Shown here piece by piece: positions 1 to 14,170 of a stretch of DNA of 64,000 nucleotides (its first letter is position 1; each line of letters starts with the position of its first letter). The DNA is from Nymphaea colorata. Its lineage: Eukaryota; Streptophyta; Magnoliopsida; Nymphaeales; Nymphaeaceae. The notes below the pieces were generated by a model that was given only the letters and a program-made list of their open reading frames with translations, searched no databases and was not told the DNA's origin. Made by a program: the position numbers and the translations under genes. Location of the stretch: the NCBI RefSeq assembly GCF_008831285.2, contig NC_045148.1:18221002-18285001 (forward strand), read 5' to 3'.

Positions 1-3000
1 TCCCATGAACTGCATACCGCCAATCTCAACCACAGCTCTGTACTGGTAGTTCTTTAATTGCTTCGTTCGATAAGTTGGTGGGCCATGTCCTGCTCTTACA
101 ACCAATGTTTGCAACTGATTCTTAGAATTATCGCCTCCTGAACCAGGCTTTGGAAGCAACGATTTCACCGATTTTTGAGGTTTTAAAACTTGACGTCCAA
201 AAACAAATTTCCCTTCACACAGGTCTTCTGATAGCAGCAACCTAACTGCAGATATAAGACTCTCGTAGACATGAAAATCCATTTTTGGGTTCAGAAGCTG
301 TACCATAGGCATTAAAAGTAGTCAATAACATGGTCATCAGATACAATGCTGGAGCGGAAATAGCAACTGCTTAACGGTTCAGAAAAATGCACCTTTTTAT
401 GGATCAGTTCTTCCAGCTCGTTCTTTAGAGAAACATATGTATCTGCAAGGACAGGCTTCATGAAGAATTCCAAGTAACCATCCAACATTTTCAAGTGCCC
501 ATCCTGCAAAGAAAGGGTGAGAAAAAAGGTAAAGGAAAATGAAAAGCTTTTATTTCCTGTGGTAAAAAATGGCACAGATATAAACTCACAACTTCACCAC
601 GAGAAACATGACCCCCAAACAGCAGCAGTGTAGAATCAGAGATTGCTGTTGAATCACGAAGGAACACTGTGTTTACTTTCACTTTCTCATTGAAAACTAG
701 CCATGGATATGGAATTCTTAGTTCTCGGCCATTGACTGAATTCTGCAACAAATGAAAGGTTTAAAAAACAACATATTCTGGTGAAACTTGATCTTGCACA
801 AGTAGTCAAATCATGCATATGAGACAGAAACACAATTAACTCACAGAGTACAGCAGGACTTGACCATCCTCCATTGTCTTCATAGCAATTGATTTTTCCT
901 TATTCTGTAAACACATTGATGGTGGGCCACACTCCACAGATTAGATAAAGATGCCCTCTAGTTGAAACTTGACATTCATCAACCAACAGAAGGAAAAAAA
1001 AAAAACAAGAATACCAACATGTAAAAGAATGAACAAAATTCGAATACCAAGATTTCAAAAATAAATAAATACTACAATCTACAGAATAATGATTAACCAC
1101 CATAGCTACATCAACATTCCTCGGCTAGTATATTGCCAGAACTGTGAAAGAGGTGTCATGCTTAGGCCAGCAGATAAACTTTCAAAACAAAAAGAAAGAC
1201 TCCAGGAAGGGTTTAATGTTGGCTTGAAAAGATGACATTCCATTCCTTTATATCCTATACTGTACTTGGGAGGCATGCTTACCACAACCGAACAAACTCC
1301 AGGATATAAACCAGCACATATAACCGATCGAACGAGATACTCATCGCAGCTCCACATATTGCATTCATCAGCATTATCATCAACTAAGCCTGTATCCTTC
1401 AGTAGGCAAAAGAATTGCCTCCGAAGAGAATCAATAGCTTTCATAGTTTGAGCTGAAAGAAAGTTCCTCCAACAGTACTCATAACCTGCACCTTCTCTCT
1501 CAGCATTTCTCCACCCATCGTATGCTCGAACCAGTGCAAGATGATCACTGTAATCCTTAGCAGAGAACTGGGATTTTGCAGACTCAGCAAGCTGAAAGAA
1601 AAGAGAATTGCAACCAACACTTTCCATAAGAAACAAAAAATAAAGGGCCAAGGCGTAAACATTAACACCAATATTATAATAAAGAAACAACAGAAAAGCC
1701 AAAATTAACTAAGGCATGCATAAAAATACAGAGAATTCCATATTAACAAGAAGCACTAGACACATCTAGTAATAGTTCTAAAGATTTTTATATTTCAAAG
1801 GTAGATTGCAAAGATGCTTCACACATGCCTTGATAGATCTTAAATTGTAAATCCTCAACCTATGTGCTCACAGATGATAGTCAAAGCTCTTGGATTCCCA
1901 TGTAGTGAGACAGTGAAAAATAATAACTTCATGGAGAAACACTATCAACTCACAAATACACAAAGCTTAAGAAACCTTTAATCATGTTCTCATACTAGGT
2001 CACTAAAACGGGGATGCAGAAAATTTACTAAATCAATGAAGTTTGATTTTGAGTAAAAGTTACTTTAAAAGGCAGAAAAAAATATGACCCAATGAAAAAT
2101 AACGTAGATAGTAATACATGTAAGAAAAGGCAAACTCAAGGAAGATCTAGACAAAAATATGACCCAATCTAAAATGATGTGAATAGCAATACATGGTAAA
2201 AAACTTGAGGAAGATCAACTATTTCTTAACTTCTCTTGGACGAGAGGAAAGCTTCAGATGCACTAATTAAGAAAATTGTGTAACACTTACGAATCCAAGT
2301 TCTAAAGGATTCTATATAGCAAAAGAATCTAATTGAATTCTTAAACAGCATCACAAGCAGCTATGCATGGACAGATCAATCCATCTAAAACAATCCTTAT
2401 TCAATTTTATTAGAAGTACCCAACCTTTTTCACATCTAAAGCAATTGCTATCAGCCTATTGTCCCTTGAGAGTTGAGATGGACAAGGACATTTTGGTAAA
2501 GAGAATTAAAAATTATTAATTTGCAAAAGAGGACGTAAAGATCCTACATAGAATGGCATGATCTAAACTTGCCAGTTCCCACCATCAGCATTCAGCAATT
2601 TGATGGGTCTGCCCTTCAAAAACCTGAGCCCTATGAAGGGCAGATAGCAGAGCTTCAGATTTTTGAAGTTTATGCTGCCCCTGTACCTCTCAACAGACAT
2701 TACTGCAACACCAACATAATATGTCCAAGATATTGGTGGATTCAGGAGCAGCCATCAACACTCTCCCCCAAAAGACATTTAAGCACCTGCAATGAACTGA
2801 CTTCTTTTATCCTTGAAAATAAAAGTATAGTGCATTGGAAGGGTCACAAACCAAGCTATTCAATAAGTCCTAATGTCAGCAATCTTAACTCTATCAGATT
2901 GTTTGACTGAGAAAATTGGTGAAAGAACAAGTAGTAAAAGATACCCTTTTTTGGGAAACAACTTTCTCAAGGTTGGTAGATGTTTGAGTGGAAATGATAC

Positions 3001-4041
3001 AAAAACGCCTCAAGAACATAAGTGGGGTCTGACCTGAGTCTTGTGAATCTAACATATATTTTCACGGCAAATGGAGAACACATGTCAGTCAGAGTCGGTG
3101 GCAGGTTTCAGCCTTTTCATAGCTTTGAACTGGAGTAGCCTTTTTATTACTTTTTCTATCTTTACCAAGTACCAGCAAAATTTCTTCTCAAAAGAACCCC
3201 TGATCAATTTAAAAATCAAATTTGAACTGATGGATTCAGGCATAGACAAAGTTCATGAGCCTGCGTCCAGATATACATATATATAACACAATGGTTAGTC
3301 CCATCAACGCATGTCTTGCACTGGCTCTTCCCAGACAATGATCAAACCCATATTCACCCAATGGATACAGCCCCTGTCAACAGAACAGCACCCCCCCCCC
3401 CTCTTTTTCCCCGCGCCCCTCAAACGAAAAGGAAAAACAAAAAAGAAAAAAAAGGAAAAACAGAGATACATGTCCACAGGTGAAGAGAAAACAAGAGGGC
3501 ACCCAAAATTATAAACATATATATGTATGTGTTTAAAAAACTATACTTACATCCTTCTTATCAAATGGTGTTAGAAAAGGATCCCGAACACTTAAGCCAG
3601 CTACAACAGTCAAAATAGGATCAAGGCATTTGAACATAGACCCCAAAATAATCATCTTTCCGAGTTTTGGTTCCACGGGAAGCATTGACAAGTAACGTCC
3701 TGTTCATTTTGCATCAGAAGATACATAAAAAAACCATAAAACTATAATAGCATTCAAGAATTTCAAAAAACAAAAGTTCAACTAAAAAAAAAACAATATC
3801 AAAGTTTGCATGCATACCAAGAATAGTCAAGTTTTCCTTCTGATCCAAAGCTCCAATAATCTTCAAGTAATCAACAGCATTTTGAACCTTAAGAATGACA
3901 AAAAAATGTGAGCTAGAAGAAAGGATTTTGATTTTTTCGAAGACATGAAGGTGTAAAAAAACGTGAGGAATAAAATCATTTAGGGAGAAACTAAAAATTA
4001 TGCTAAGAATGGTGCAGGATGCTGGTACAAAGCGGGTGCGG

Positions 4042-4079
<38 letters not shown>

Positions 4080-7000
4080 GTAATGTGTTTGAGAAAAAGT
4101 TGAAAGTAAAGAAAAATTTAAATAAGAGGTTTTTTTATTGTAATAAAATAAGATTATGAAAAATTTAAAAAGAATGAGACTCCTTTTGGAAATAAAACAT
4201 GCAAGAAAATGGAAAAGGGTTTACAAAAACCCTAATCGATTTTCATTTTATCTACAACCCCGCCGTCATCCTCTTCTTCCCTCTTCCTCCTCCCTCCTCC
4301 TCTTTCTTCCTCCTCCTCCCTCCTCTTCCTTTTTCCTCATGTCCAGACTCAACATTCATGCGGTTGAACTTTCTGCCTCCTGTCAAAGGTGGTCATTGAA
4401 TCTACCGCTCGAGAAATCTCTGTTGGGCATCAGCATTGGGGCGAGAAGAGGAGCAGAGCCCCTCATGCAGGTGAAGACATGAAATAAGGGTTTCCGGTAA
4501 GCCCTAAAACTTTAGCATTGTGCTTTTAAAAAAAATAATAAATAAACAAAACGAAGACAAAATTGTCCTCGATGCATGATGACCACACACACTCATTGTT
4601 GACCTGATATTGACCTCAGTCGGATACGCTCTGAGAAAAAGATAACATTAAACAGGTGTAGTTCAGTGCACCGACACACACTGAATGCACCACTCGTTGC
4701 ACCCTTTTGAAGAACCCCCATGACAGAGAAATTATGTAGTCACAAGTGTTAGGCAGTGGACCTACAAAATGGAGTAGGCAGTGCCTAGGCTGCGACCTAG
4801 GCAAGCCAAAAGTGGTGAAGGGAAGAAAGAAAATAAGAAAATAAAGAAGAGAAAAAAGGGAAGGAAAAGAGAAGAGAAATGGAGAAGAACTTTTTAAGAC
4901 CCTGTTTAAAATTGAGCGCCAGGTATGAATACAACAATTTAGTCGAAAAGGTGGCTGCCCATGGTGTAGGCAAGCTTTTAGCAATATAGCTGAAAAAAAT
5001 GGCAAGCAATTGGAAGTCTTTGAAAATCTTCAATAACAATAGGCTCTGTAACTGATTAGGTTAATTACATAAACTACTTACAGAGAGTGGTTCTGGTGGT
5101 TGTAAAGCCTTTGACAGGAATTCTGTAATGCCACCCAGCTGGAGACTTTTTATTTGAAGGCATAAAGATTGTAATGGTGTTCTCAAAAGCTCTGGTAATT
5201 GGTACTCTGCAAAAGCATCATAAACACATCGTGGATACAGATGGTAACATTCACCAGGCTGAACACGACCAGCTCTTCCTCTTCTCTGGTAAAAAAGATA
5301 GCAGTATAGTGGGGTTAATGTAACAATAACAAAGTAGCATCATAGGAGAAGGTCAAAAACTTGAACGTATATTTACTTTACAAGTTGAAAGTGAATATGG
5401 TGCTCTTCAATTCTGTTTATGTTTATAATAATCTAAGAGATTAGAGAAAAGATATCAGAGAGCAGTCTTGTTACTATGCCTAGCCAAGGTGCACCTGATC
5501 AGCCTAGCCCAGATCTAAGCTACTTGGTATTTCACAACTCCTAGGCGACCGCTTATGCAGACTACAGATATATAGATATACACAGACATATTTTAAAGTC
5601 ACAAACACAAACAGAAATATAATCTGTGCCTTTTCCTTTTTTCCTCTTTTCGCTGTTCTTATTGTTCCTACGTTTCTTTTATTTTTACACATCATGTAAT
5701 ACATACTTAGCTAGTTATATATGAACATGATTCCCATCTACTAATAGTCTTCTTAGTCTGAAATATGTAGCATACTACATATTATTTAATACATACCATA
5801 CGTATTAAATAGCAAATATTAGTCAATGTACTACACTTCAACTAACATGTTTAATGCATATATATGGTGTGGACTTTAGTGTAAATATGTTATTCTTCAT
5901 ATATAAATTATTCTCTTATATGTGTGTGTGTCTGTATATATATATATATATATATATATTCTTTTGTACTTTGTAGTACTTAATGCGTCTAGTGAATCAA
6001 GGCTCAAAGGTCAGCTAATCGCTTCTGCTGCACCTAGTTCTTTTAACAATATAGGCAGACTAGACCTTCCAATACAGCCCCAAAAAAAAAAACCCCAAAC
6101 AGATAAAAATAAAGCTCAAATTGTGGTGAACTCGGGTTAAAAAATTTCTCAACCAACATGGTATATAAAACCCTAGAGGGGAATGTAAATTAAATGGATT
6201 ACAATTCACAACACAAAATTCAATCACAGAAAGCAAGTGCAGGGAGTAAGGGAAACCAAATGTGACAAAAGCAAATATGACCGAAGAATCTCAGGAAGAA
6301 CATAAATGCTGGCATAGTTCTCTGTATTATCATCTGAAATATTTATAGGGAATGTAAATTTGTTATCTGTTCAAAGTGTGCATATAATGAATGAAAAATG
6401 ACCAGCTTGGGCAAACACCACAAACTCCTTTAGCTATGACGTTGCTAACAAAAATATGCAAATTGATTATAAAAAACTGCATATTTGCAATGCTGCCGAG
6501 GCTGATCTGAGGAGCACACTAAAAATAAGTAAACTGAACCCTGTTGCCTTACCTGACGGGCAGAAGCTTTTGAGATCCAAGATGGAAGCAAGCATGGAGT
6601 ATTATTCAATGCATCATAAGAAGTCTCCTTCGCTTTTCCACAGTCAACAACAAAAACTACATCGTTGATTGTAATACTGGTCTCAGCCATGTTAGTGGCC
6701 AGAACTATTTTTCTCACACCATCTTCTGGCCTATCAAAAATCAACCTCTGCACAAAGAGAAAAAAACAAGGAAAAAATTAATATTGGTGAAGACACTCAA
6801 AAAAAAAAATCTAGGAAATTCAATTAGTAATTAACCCGCTCTCTCTAAAGTTTAATTGTGTATCAATTGATAAAATTACATTTGATATTGTGCAATAGTA
6901 GCAAAAGCAAGCAACAAGCACCAAGAAAACTATAGCTGCACGATCAGGTCATCTCATGCTTTATTTGGGAGACGTAAATGAGAGAGGAGAGATGATTTGA

Positions 7001-10000
7001 GGTCTTTTATGAGTACTTCACATCTTCCACCCAGTCAGAGCATGGACTTGGAAGTTAACTGGAGTGGAAACAGGCCCTTTCAGCTACTATATGAAAAATT
7101 GAAAGGTTACTATTGTTCTCTCAAGTCCATCTGCCATCTCTACTGTCATCTTCATTCTTCCAAGATTTCTGTCTCCATTTCGGCTAAAGGGCTTAGTACA
7201 CAGAATGGAAGAGAAAAGAAGAAAGAGTCACCTGCTCTGTACTAGCCATAGATCCATGGCATGCAAGTAGAAGTACTTTGCTACGATCTCCAAGGAGAGG
7301 ATGAGCCTGAAGCTGTTCCTTGAGAGTATTAATGTCATCCCAACCCGTCATGAATACCAAAATTGCACCGGGTCTTTCATTTTTGCAGATATGACATAGC
7401 ACACTTTCAATGAGGTTAAAACCTATAGAATCAGGATTCCAACATGACAAGGCCTCTCGCACTCTAAAGCTGTATTTCTTGAAGTCAGCTGTCTCTAACG
7501 CATCCTGTCAAGTTAAAATACAGTAAAGATAACAAATAAAAAAGATCCCAAATAATCATCCAATGAGATGAAGTCAGCAAAGATCAATAGCATCGTATAA
7601 TATATACCTCAACAAGAGCAGTGATTTGACTCTTTCTCTTCCTAAGAGCTTGTTGTTGCATTTTCCACTTCCTTTCTTGTCCGTAATCATCTATCTGATT
7701 ATATGGAGTCAAATAGTAGCCAGTAGTCTCAAGAATATTCTCCAAGAAATGGGCACGAACAGGATGAGTGAATCCCTGACATTGCGCAACAAATCTTTGC
7801 AGCTCAAGAATTGAAGAAAAAAGTACCTCAAGCTAAAATGCCTCAAATAAATGCTCTTAAAAATAAAAAGAAACTGAAGCACATGACACCACCTTTTACG
7901 TGTTTTTTCATGTCATTCTAAAGACAAGTTATAACAACTATAAATCCCTAGTCGTTAAAGATCAATTTGTAACCTGAACTGATTCAGTTCCAAGCATAGA
8001 CTGTGCATGCTACCAACATATTGTTCACCTGCTTCTTCAGATCCAAGCTGAGTTTACATAATCATTACAACATAGAATGTATCAACCAAAACAGAAGAGG
8101 CAGCTAGGGTTGGTAGACATCAAACCCTTTAGCATAAAAGTGCTACATCATTAATCATCCGACTACTCCAGGAAGTCAAACTTCTTGAAGGATCAGTTCA
8201 CTCCTTTTAGACTTTTGCACTTCAAAACAGTCAGTTCTCCATTACACAACTCCACAAGGACATGTTTGAAGAATGGTAATGCTGATGCCTCAACTTTGTT
8301 TTCTATAAATAGAGGCCAGATCTTTCTCATACACATGCCATCCATTTGTTTTTTATGGCACTTATAACACATGAAAGAAGACCACTAACTCTTACAGTGT
8401 TGCATCCAATAGAATCAATATAACTCAAACATACTGCTGACAGCTTCTGCAGAACAAAAAGCACTAAGGTTCATCACATCAACTTACAGGAATATGCAGC
8501 ATTGGAGCCTTGCCAAAGTAGGCCGAAAAGAGTTCTGCATTGAGAGTTGCGCTCATCAAAATCAACCTTAGTTCAGGTCTGCGAGGCAGCAATTCTTTCA
8601 AGACAATGAGCAGGAAGTCTGATGGCAGAACAAATTACTGTAAGTTTGCAAGTTTTCACTACTTTAAAACTCTAACTCAAATGAATAGATAACTCTACCT
8701 TCATTCATCCCACGTTCATGGATCTCATCAACAATAACATGACTTACACCTTTGAGATTTCGATCAACAAGCAGTCTCCTCAGAAGAACACCAGTAGTGC
8801 AGAAAAGTAGGCGAGTGTCCCTTCCTCTTGCACCCTCCAAACGAACCTTATAACCAACCTGGGGGCAAAAACAGATATAATGAACTGACTAATTGATGTA
8901 GAATCCTTAAATAACAGGTGTGAGTAACTCACAGATTCACCCAACTTCTCTCCTCTCTCAGCGGCAACCCTTTCAGAAACAGCCATTGCAGAAATACGTC
9001 TAGGCTGGGTACAGATAATGTTGCATGTTGCTCCACGGGCAGCATCTATTTCTGATTCCAAAATGTACTGTGGAAGCTGTGTAGTCTTACCGCACCCAGT
9101 TTCACCAGAAACCACAATAACCTGTCAAATGAGCAAAGTCGTTACAAACTTGTGCAGCTTAAGGCATGAAGAATGTAATAATTACAGGACCAACCATAAA
9201 ATAAAGAAAAAGGAGACCCAAAGAAGTCAGTATGCTCCCAACTGCTTCAGAGCTATTTAACAGCGTTAAATCTCAAAAATAGTAAGAATCATCATAAAAA
9301 ACAACCATAAAATCATATTATGATGATTATGGTATCACAATGGAAGCTGCAAATTAGAGCAACAAGATGCATGACTACAAGAGTCTAATTCTGCTGATCT
9401 CCCTATTTATGACATATTGTTTTCCTCTTGCTTCCTCGTATAATCATCATGCACTGTGACAAGAAGCACAGCCTTAGGTACTGCAAAGCTTGCTGGGAAG
9501 GTACAGAGTTAAGCCCCATAAACAGGGAGCTTTTGTGCAAAATATGAGTAACATTTTTAATATATAGGCTTCATTTTCATCCCTTATGTAGGTGCTTAGC
9601 TTTCTAATGATAAAATAGGCTAGATTCTAATCGAGTTCAGTGCTTGTAATAATGCAGAGAGAAGGAACTCTTTTTAAATCTATATCGAATTTTAACTTGA
9701 TAATTTAGCTATAAAACCATATCCTTTTTATGGGTCTGATCAAGTTGCTTGCTTCTTCTTATCCCAGGACGTATCCTCCTAACATAACCAAAGCAGACCT
9801 TCAATCTTCTAGAGAACCTGGCTGATCAGCATTTACATACACCTCAACATTAAAGCAACCATGATCAGCAAAATTTTTTTTTTTACTTTATGTCGAACGT
9901 CTCAAAACAAGGTGTGCTTCAATGCTATAAAAGAGAAACCGCATGCGAACTGTCATAAAAATAATTCTCATAGAAACAAGTGGTACCAAGTCTAGTTTTA

Positions 10001-13000
10001 GTAAAATAGCAAGTAAACATATGTGAAAACTAGGGCTCCATTACTAGGCAGCACGTCTATGTACCTAATCAGGTGTCTACCCCTTATTGCAACCATATGG
10101 AATAGAAACATACATACGTTTAACTATTCATATTTCATGTTAGAAGCCTCTTCCAAACCATTAATAGAGACTAAAAACTTGTACTTCAGGAGACATAACA
10201 TGCAATTTATAGAGTAATGTGTATCCTTACATCTACATGAAAGCAGCAAAATTAATGAAGGAACAGAAGCAAGTTAAAATACAAATCAGACCTGATTCTG
10301 AGAAATGGCACTTAGTAATGTATCTCTTTCCTTGTAAACAGGAAGGCTTCTCCGAAACTCTTGAATTTTTTGGCCTTCAGGCGATTCCTTCAGAACAGCC
10401 ATAACTCATTAAGCACATGAATGCAAAATTCTAGGATTACCATGTCTCACATGTAAACAAAGAAAGGTATCAGTTTATTGTAATTGTTAAATTTGAAAGA
10501 AAAAAAAAATCCATTGCTTGACATAAAAGCATGCCACCAAGATGCATCGAACTGCCAAGATGGTAAAGAAGGCTTCACTAGATTTACAAGTTAGGACCAT
10601 CAATAATGCATGAATAGTCAGGATTCCCTAGATTTAAGACCATCATAATGCATAATAGCCATGGCAAAGAGATTAAGAATTAGGTCAGAATTCTTTAAGA
10701 TTTTTAATACTAACGTGTGCAAAATACACAGAAATCCTAATAACAAAAAATTGGGATAAACAACCTTATAGAATAGCCTACTTATTTTACATTAGCCTAC
10801 TTATTTTACATCCCAAAAAATGCTTCATAAACCTCGACTCTGTTAGATTTGATCCAAGCTCAAGATTCTCTTATTTTGAAATCCATGTATTCAAAATCAG
10901 ACTCCTCCCTGGATCTCAGGTCAGACCATTTTCACAATGTAAAGGTAGCTAAGATGGGCCTTAGGCCTGATCTAAGCTCCTTCGCGAGTTGAACAATGGA
11001 TTTTGCTGTCCATCTCTTCCCCATGGAAAAAGCTACATACATCATATCTATGGAGTCAAAATTTCCTGCCATCAAACCCATCTATGTCAATTTCTATTCA
11101 AAGTTAACCTTTTCATTGTCTAAACTCTAAAGGAACCTAACAGATATGATTTTAATGGGAAATATGCAAATCTTTAAAGATGAAAGCATTACCTTCCTTT
11201 CGTAAAGTCTAAGGAGTTGTTAAGCAATTTGAATTAGCATACTGAGACATGCAGGACTCTACGCCTGTTTCCATTCAAGGAGGATTGGTACATTATGTCA
11301 TTTTTCTTCGACAATTTATACAATATATTCAGAAGCCTACTCGTTTATCCTGAAGCTTCTCAATTTATGAAATTTTCATGATCTAGTCCAAAAATCAAGT
11401 TTAGATGCAAATAATTTTTTATGCACAAACTCAGGAGAAGATACGTTTTCTTAGATCATTTAAAAACATCTTGATCATCACCTATAGAAGAGGGAAATGG
11501 AATCAAAAGAAATCAGTTCTAATCACTCATCAAAAAAATCTTAGTCATGCATGAACGAGCAAAGAGGTTAAGGAAGCTGAAACATAAGAACCTACTCATT
11601 CCTGACTTTGTTCCTGAAAAATTATCATTGAAGCTACCCGTACTGTTGCCAGTTAACATGGCTACAGCAGGTTATGTCATGTCATAAGCCATTCATCCTC
11701 ATGTATGGTGGTTTCATGATCCATGCACATCAGAAGGCCAAAACTGACCAGGTGCTGTACTAAAACATGCATTAGATTGCTTCGAGTTGCTATGTTAGAA
11801 ACTGGAACCTGCAAACAGTTGCATGGTGGTGCCACTTTCATTTGCATTTGTGTGAACAGATGGACACAATGAAACGAAAAATAGACAGTAAGAGCATAAA
11901 ATGGCATGAAATACAAGAAAACACGTTCTTACAGGTTCACACGTTGGTTTCATGCTTCTTGAGATGGTACTATTTGTTTGGTGAAACATACCTGCCATTC
12001 TTGCTGCTGGTTCCGAAGTTGCAAACTTTTCCGCCTCAAGATATTTTCCATGATCGCATTTACAGGTTTCTGGGTCTCTTGTTGATCAAAGAACCCATCC
12101 CCACTCCCTTCTGGACTAGTGATGGAGTGTCCATTTGAGATAGAAAGATTGGACAAATCCACTACGCTTCTAGGCTTTTGAGCAAGAAATCGTTGGAGTA
12201 AACTATCCACTTTTCTTTGCAAAATAGGGGAGATGTTAACCTGTTAAGCTAACACTGATTAGTCGCCATGTAAAAGAGTTTTGCCTATGACAACAAGCAG
12301 AAAATTTCATTTTTATTCACTGGTAAGCATTTACCTCTCTTTGTGGTCGTTTATCATCAAGATCAGCCCTGTAGTTTGGCAATGGAACTTTACTCACCAC
12401 AACCACTCTTGAATACTGACGGCTGCCATGTTTTCAGTCCTTGAGAATTCAGTTGTACATCAAAATGAACAGAAAACGAGTCAATAGCAAAACATACCTA
12501 TACAAACCCATTCTAGCGGCCAGAACGGCAATCTGCTCATAGTCCCTTCTATCTTTTCTCTCTCTGGACGCTATCTCCTGATCATCCTTATTTCTTAGCA
12601 GCATGGACAGTTTCCACTTCCAGTCATCAACATTATCAAGAGTTGATGATTGCCCCTATTTGAATTTCACAAGAGAGTAGGAAAACGTAAATGTGGATGC
12701 ACCAACTTTTTGGAACAAGATTTTACATCAAGGCATGTAATATGAACATAGAAAGCAGATTCATTTGTCCTTTCGCAATAGACAAATCTAACAATTTAAC
12801 ATATCTGTTCGAAAATCATCACCCAAATACAGACAAACATTACTTACGAGAAATGACCACAAGCTTATTATAGAAAACAATTTCACGAAATTTTGAGAAA
12901 ATACTAAGATATGTACGTAGACTTGTAACTATTTGTATAAGTAAGAATGTGCGTGTGACTGTGTCCACCACGCGATCATATGTCCATGTGCCTGCACGGG

Positions 13001-13622
13001 GTGTGCACATCAAGAAATGCCTTCTCAACCAAGAGCTCATGAAGGCAATAAAATTTGACAAACCACAGTTTCAGAAACGTTCCCCTGGTGAAACCCAATG
13101 CCAATTTAATTGTGAATTGAGGCAACTGATTCTTCTCCCGAAATTTCCCGCGATGCATAAACCAATTCCTGCATAGAAAGCAGGAACCCGGAAGGAAATG
13201 AAACAATTCAAGCAATACCTGACTGAGACAACGATCGAAGAAACATTGAGCGTCGACAATGGCGGTCCAGTGCATAGATAAAACAGGCAACGAAGCCCAA
13301 GTAGCTTGCTTACCTTACTGGACTCGACTTCAACATCAGAATCATCCTCCGAGTACTCGTCGAAAGCAAAGCGGCCGTACTTCGAACTAGGCTGAATCGA
13401 AGAGAAAGAAGAATTGGCGGGACAGAATAGCCCATCGCTCTGTCTAGGATCGAGAACTCGCGAGCGAGTGGAGACTGTGGAAGGGGAGGAGGAGGACGAG
13501 GAGGCGGCGACGACGCCGCGAAGGCGAGAGGCCGGACACAAACAGTAGAAGGAACGCCAGCGCTGATGAAGTGGGCAGTCCTTCAACGGCAAGAAATGGA
13601 GGGTAGGAGTGGTAAGAGACAT
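1..13622 (-). CDS. DExH-box ATP-dependent RNA helicase, dsRBD-like C-terminus (partial, 19 exons)
   Basis: NTP-driven RNA helicase of the plant DExH1/DExH3/DExH5 group (relatives of animal DHX36). Exons in transcript order: 13622-13314, 12655-12498, 12422-12335, 12240-11992, 10387-10292, 9121-8933, 8858-8699, 8618-8488, 7775-7608, 7504-7232, 6747-6553, 5285-5082, 3887-3818, 3699-3551, 1591-1283, 904-845, 742-590, 503-393, 297-1. All introns are GT-AG and phases join without a break, giving 1123 visible codons. Seen in the protein: Walker [10 protein letters not shown] (306-314), DEIH (407-410), SAT (439-441), QRRGRAGR (672-679), then winged-helix/ratchet and OB-fold regions. The last exon, NQLQTL...[14 protein letters not shown], looks like the start of a double-stranded-RNA-binding fold that continues off the window. 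I chose the ATG at 13622; in-frame ATGs also lie at 13685 and 13769. The Ser/Arg-rich first 60 residues could be an organelle transit peptide (inference). Confidence 0.95.
2078..2219. repeat. Two-copy tandem repeat of about 70 bp in a helicase intron
   Basis: AAAAATATGACCCAAT...AATACATG...GAGGAAGATC occurs twice in direct order, in the intron between exons 1591-1283 and 3699-3551. Confidence 0.7.
4043..4076. repeat. (TA)n microsatellite in a helicase intron
   Basis: Seventeen TA units in the intron between the exons ending at 5082 and beginning at 3887. Frames reading YIYIYI here are artefacts. Confidence 0.95.
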
Positions 13623-14170
13623 GGCGAGAAGCCTGGGTCGGCCTCCTCCAACGGCCCTGCAGAGGAAAAGGCTGGAGAAGGGCATGTTCAGCGGAGGCGG
13701 AAAGAGGTCGGCATGGGCCAAGCTGACAGACACACCGAGAAAGAGAATGAGAGAGAGAGGAAGAACCACCGTCTCTCTCTCTCTCTCTCTCTCTCTACTG
13801 TGTGTGGCGGGGAAACTGGCGGTTCACGTCCATACAAAACCCTAGAGGGGAAGCTCAACAGTAGAAAGAGAAACAGACAGTGGCCACTCGTAAGGTTAAG
13901 CCGAAGAAGAGTTCGAATGAGTCTGCGGTCTTCAAGCTCGGCTCGTGCCAAAGAAGCCTATGGGTTCATCTTGGCTCGTTCAGATCAACAGGTTTGGAAC
14001 TTGGCTCAACCATGTCTCCCATATTGAGTAGGTGAACTCGAATCGAGCTTTGAATAAACTAAGGTCGACCCGATCTTACGTCGAGCCAACTGGGTTTACC
14101 TTGCATGGTTAAAATAGTTCATAAAGAATTTATCTATGAGAAAATAAAAGAGAATTTTTTGCTTTGAGAG
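12988..14170 (-). repeat. Source copy of the helicase promoter/exon-1 segmental duplication
   Basis: This segment covers the start of helicase intron 1, exon 1, the leader and about 500 bp of promoter. It matches 19841-21020 in direct orientation along almost its whole length, for example GTTTCAG...CCCCTGGTG in the intron, CTCGCGAGCGAGTGGAGACT in exon 1 and ACGTCGAGCCAACTGG in the promoter. Small indels and substitutions show that the duplication is not recent. Confidence 0.88.
13772..13796. repeat. (CT)n microsatellite in the helicase promoter/leader
   Basis: About twelve CT dinucleotides, so a GAGA tract on the gene strand, about 150 bp upstream of the helicase start codon. Pyrimidine or GAGA tracts are common in plant 5' leaders and can bind BPC-type GAGA factors; that role is inference. 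The duplicated promoter copy near 20630-20700 lacks the tract. Confidence 0.85.

Noticed and set aside
13566-14027. Long plus-strand frame opposite helicase exon 1
   Set aside because: Antisense shadow of the GC-rich first exon and promoter; no family resemblance, low-complexity Arg/Ser content.
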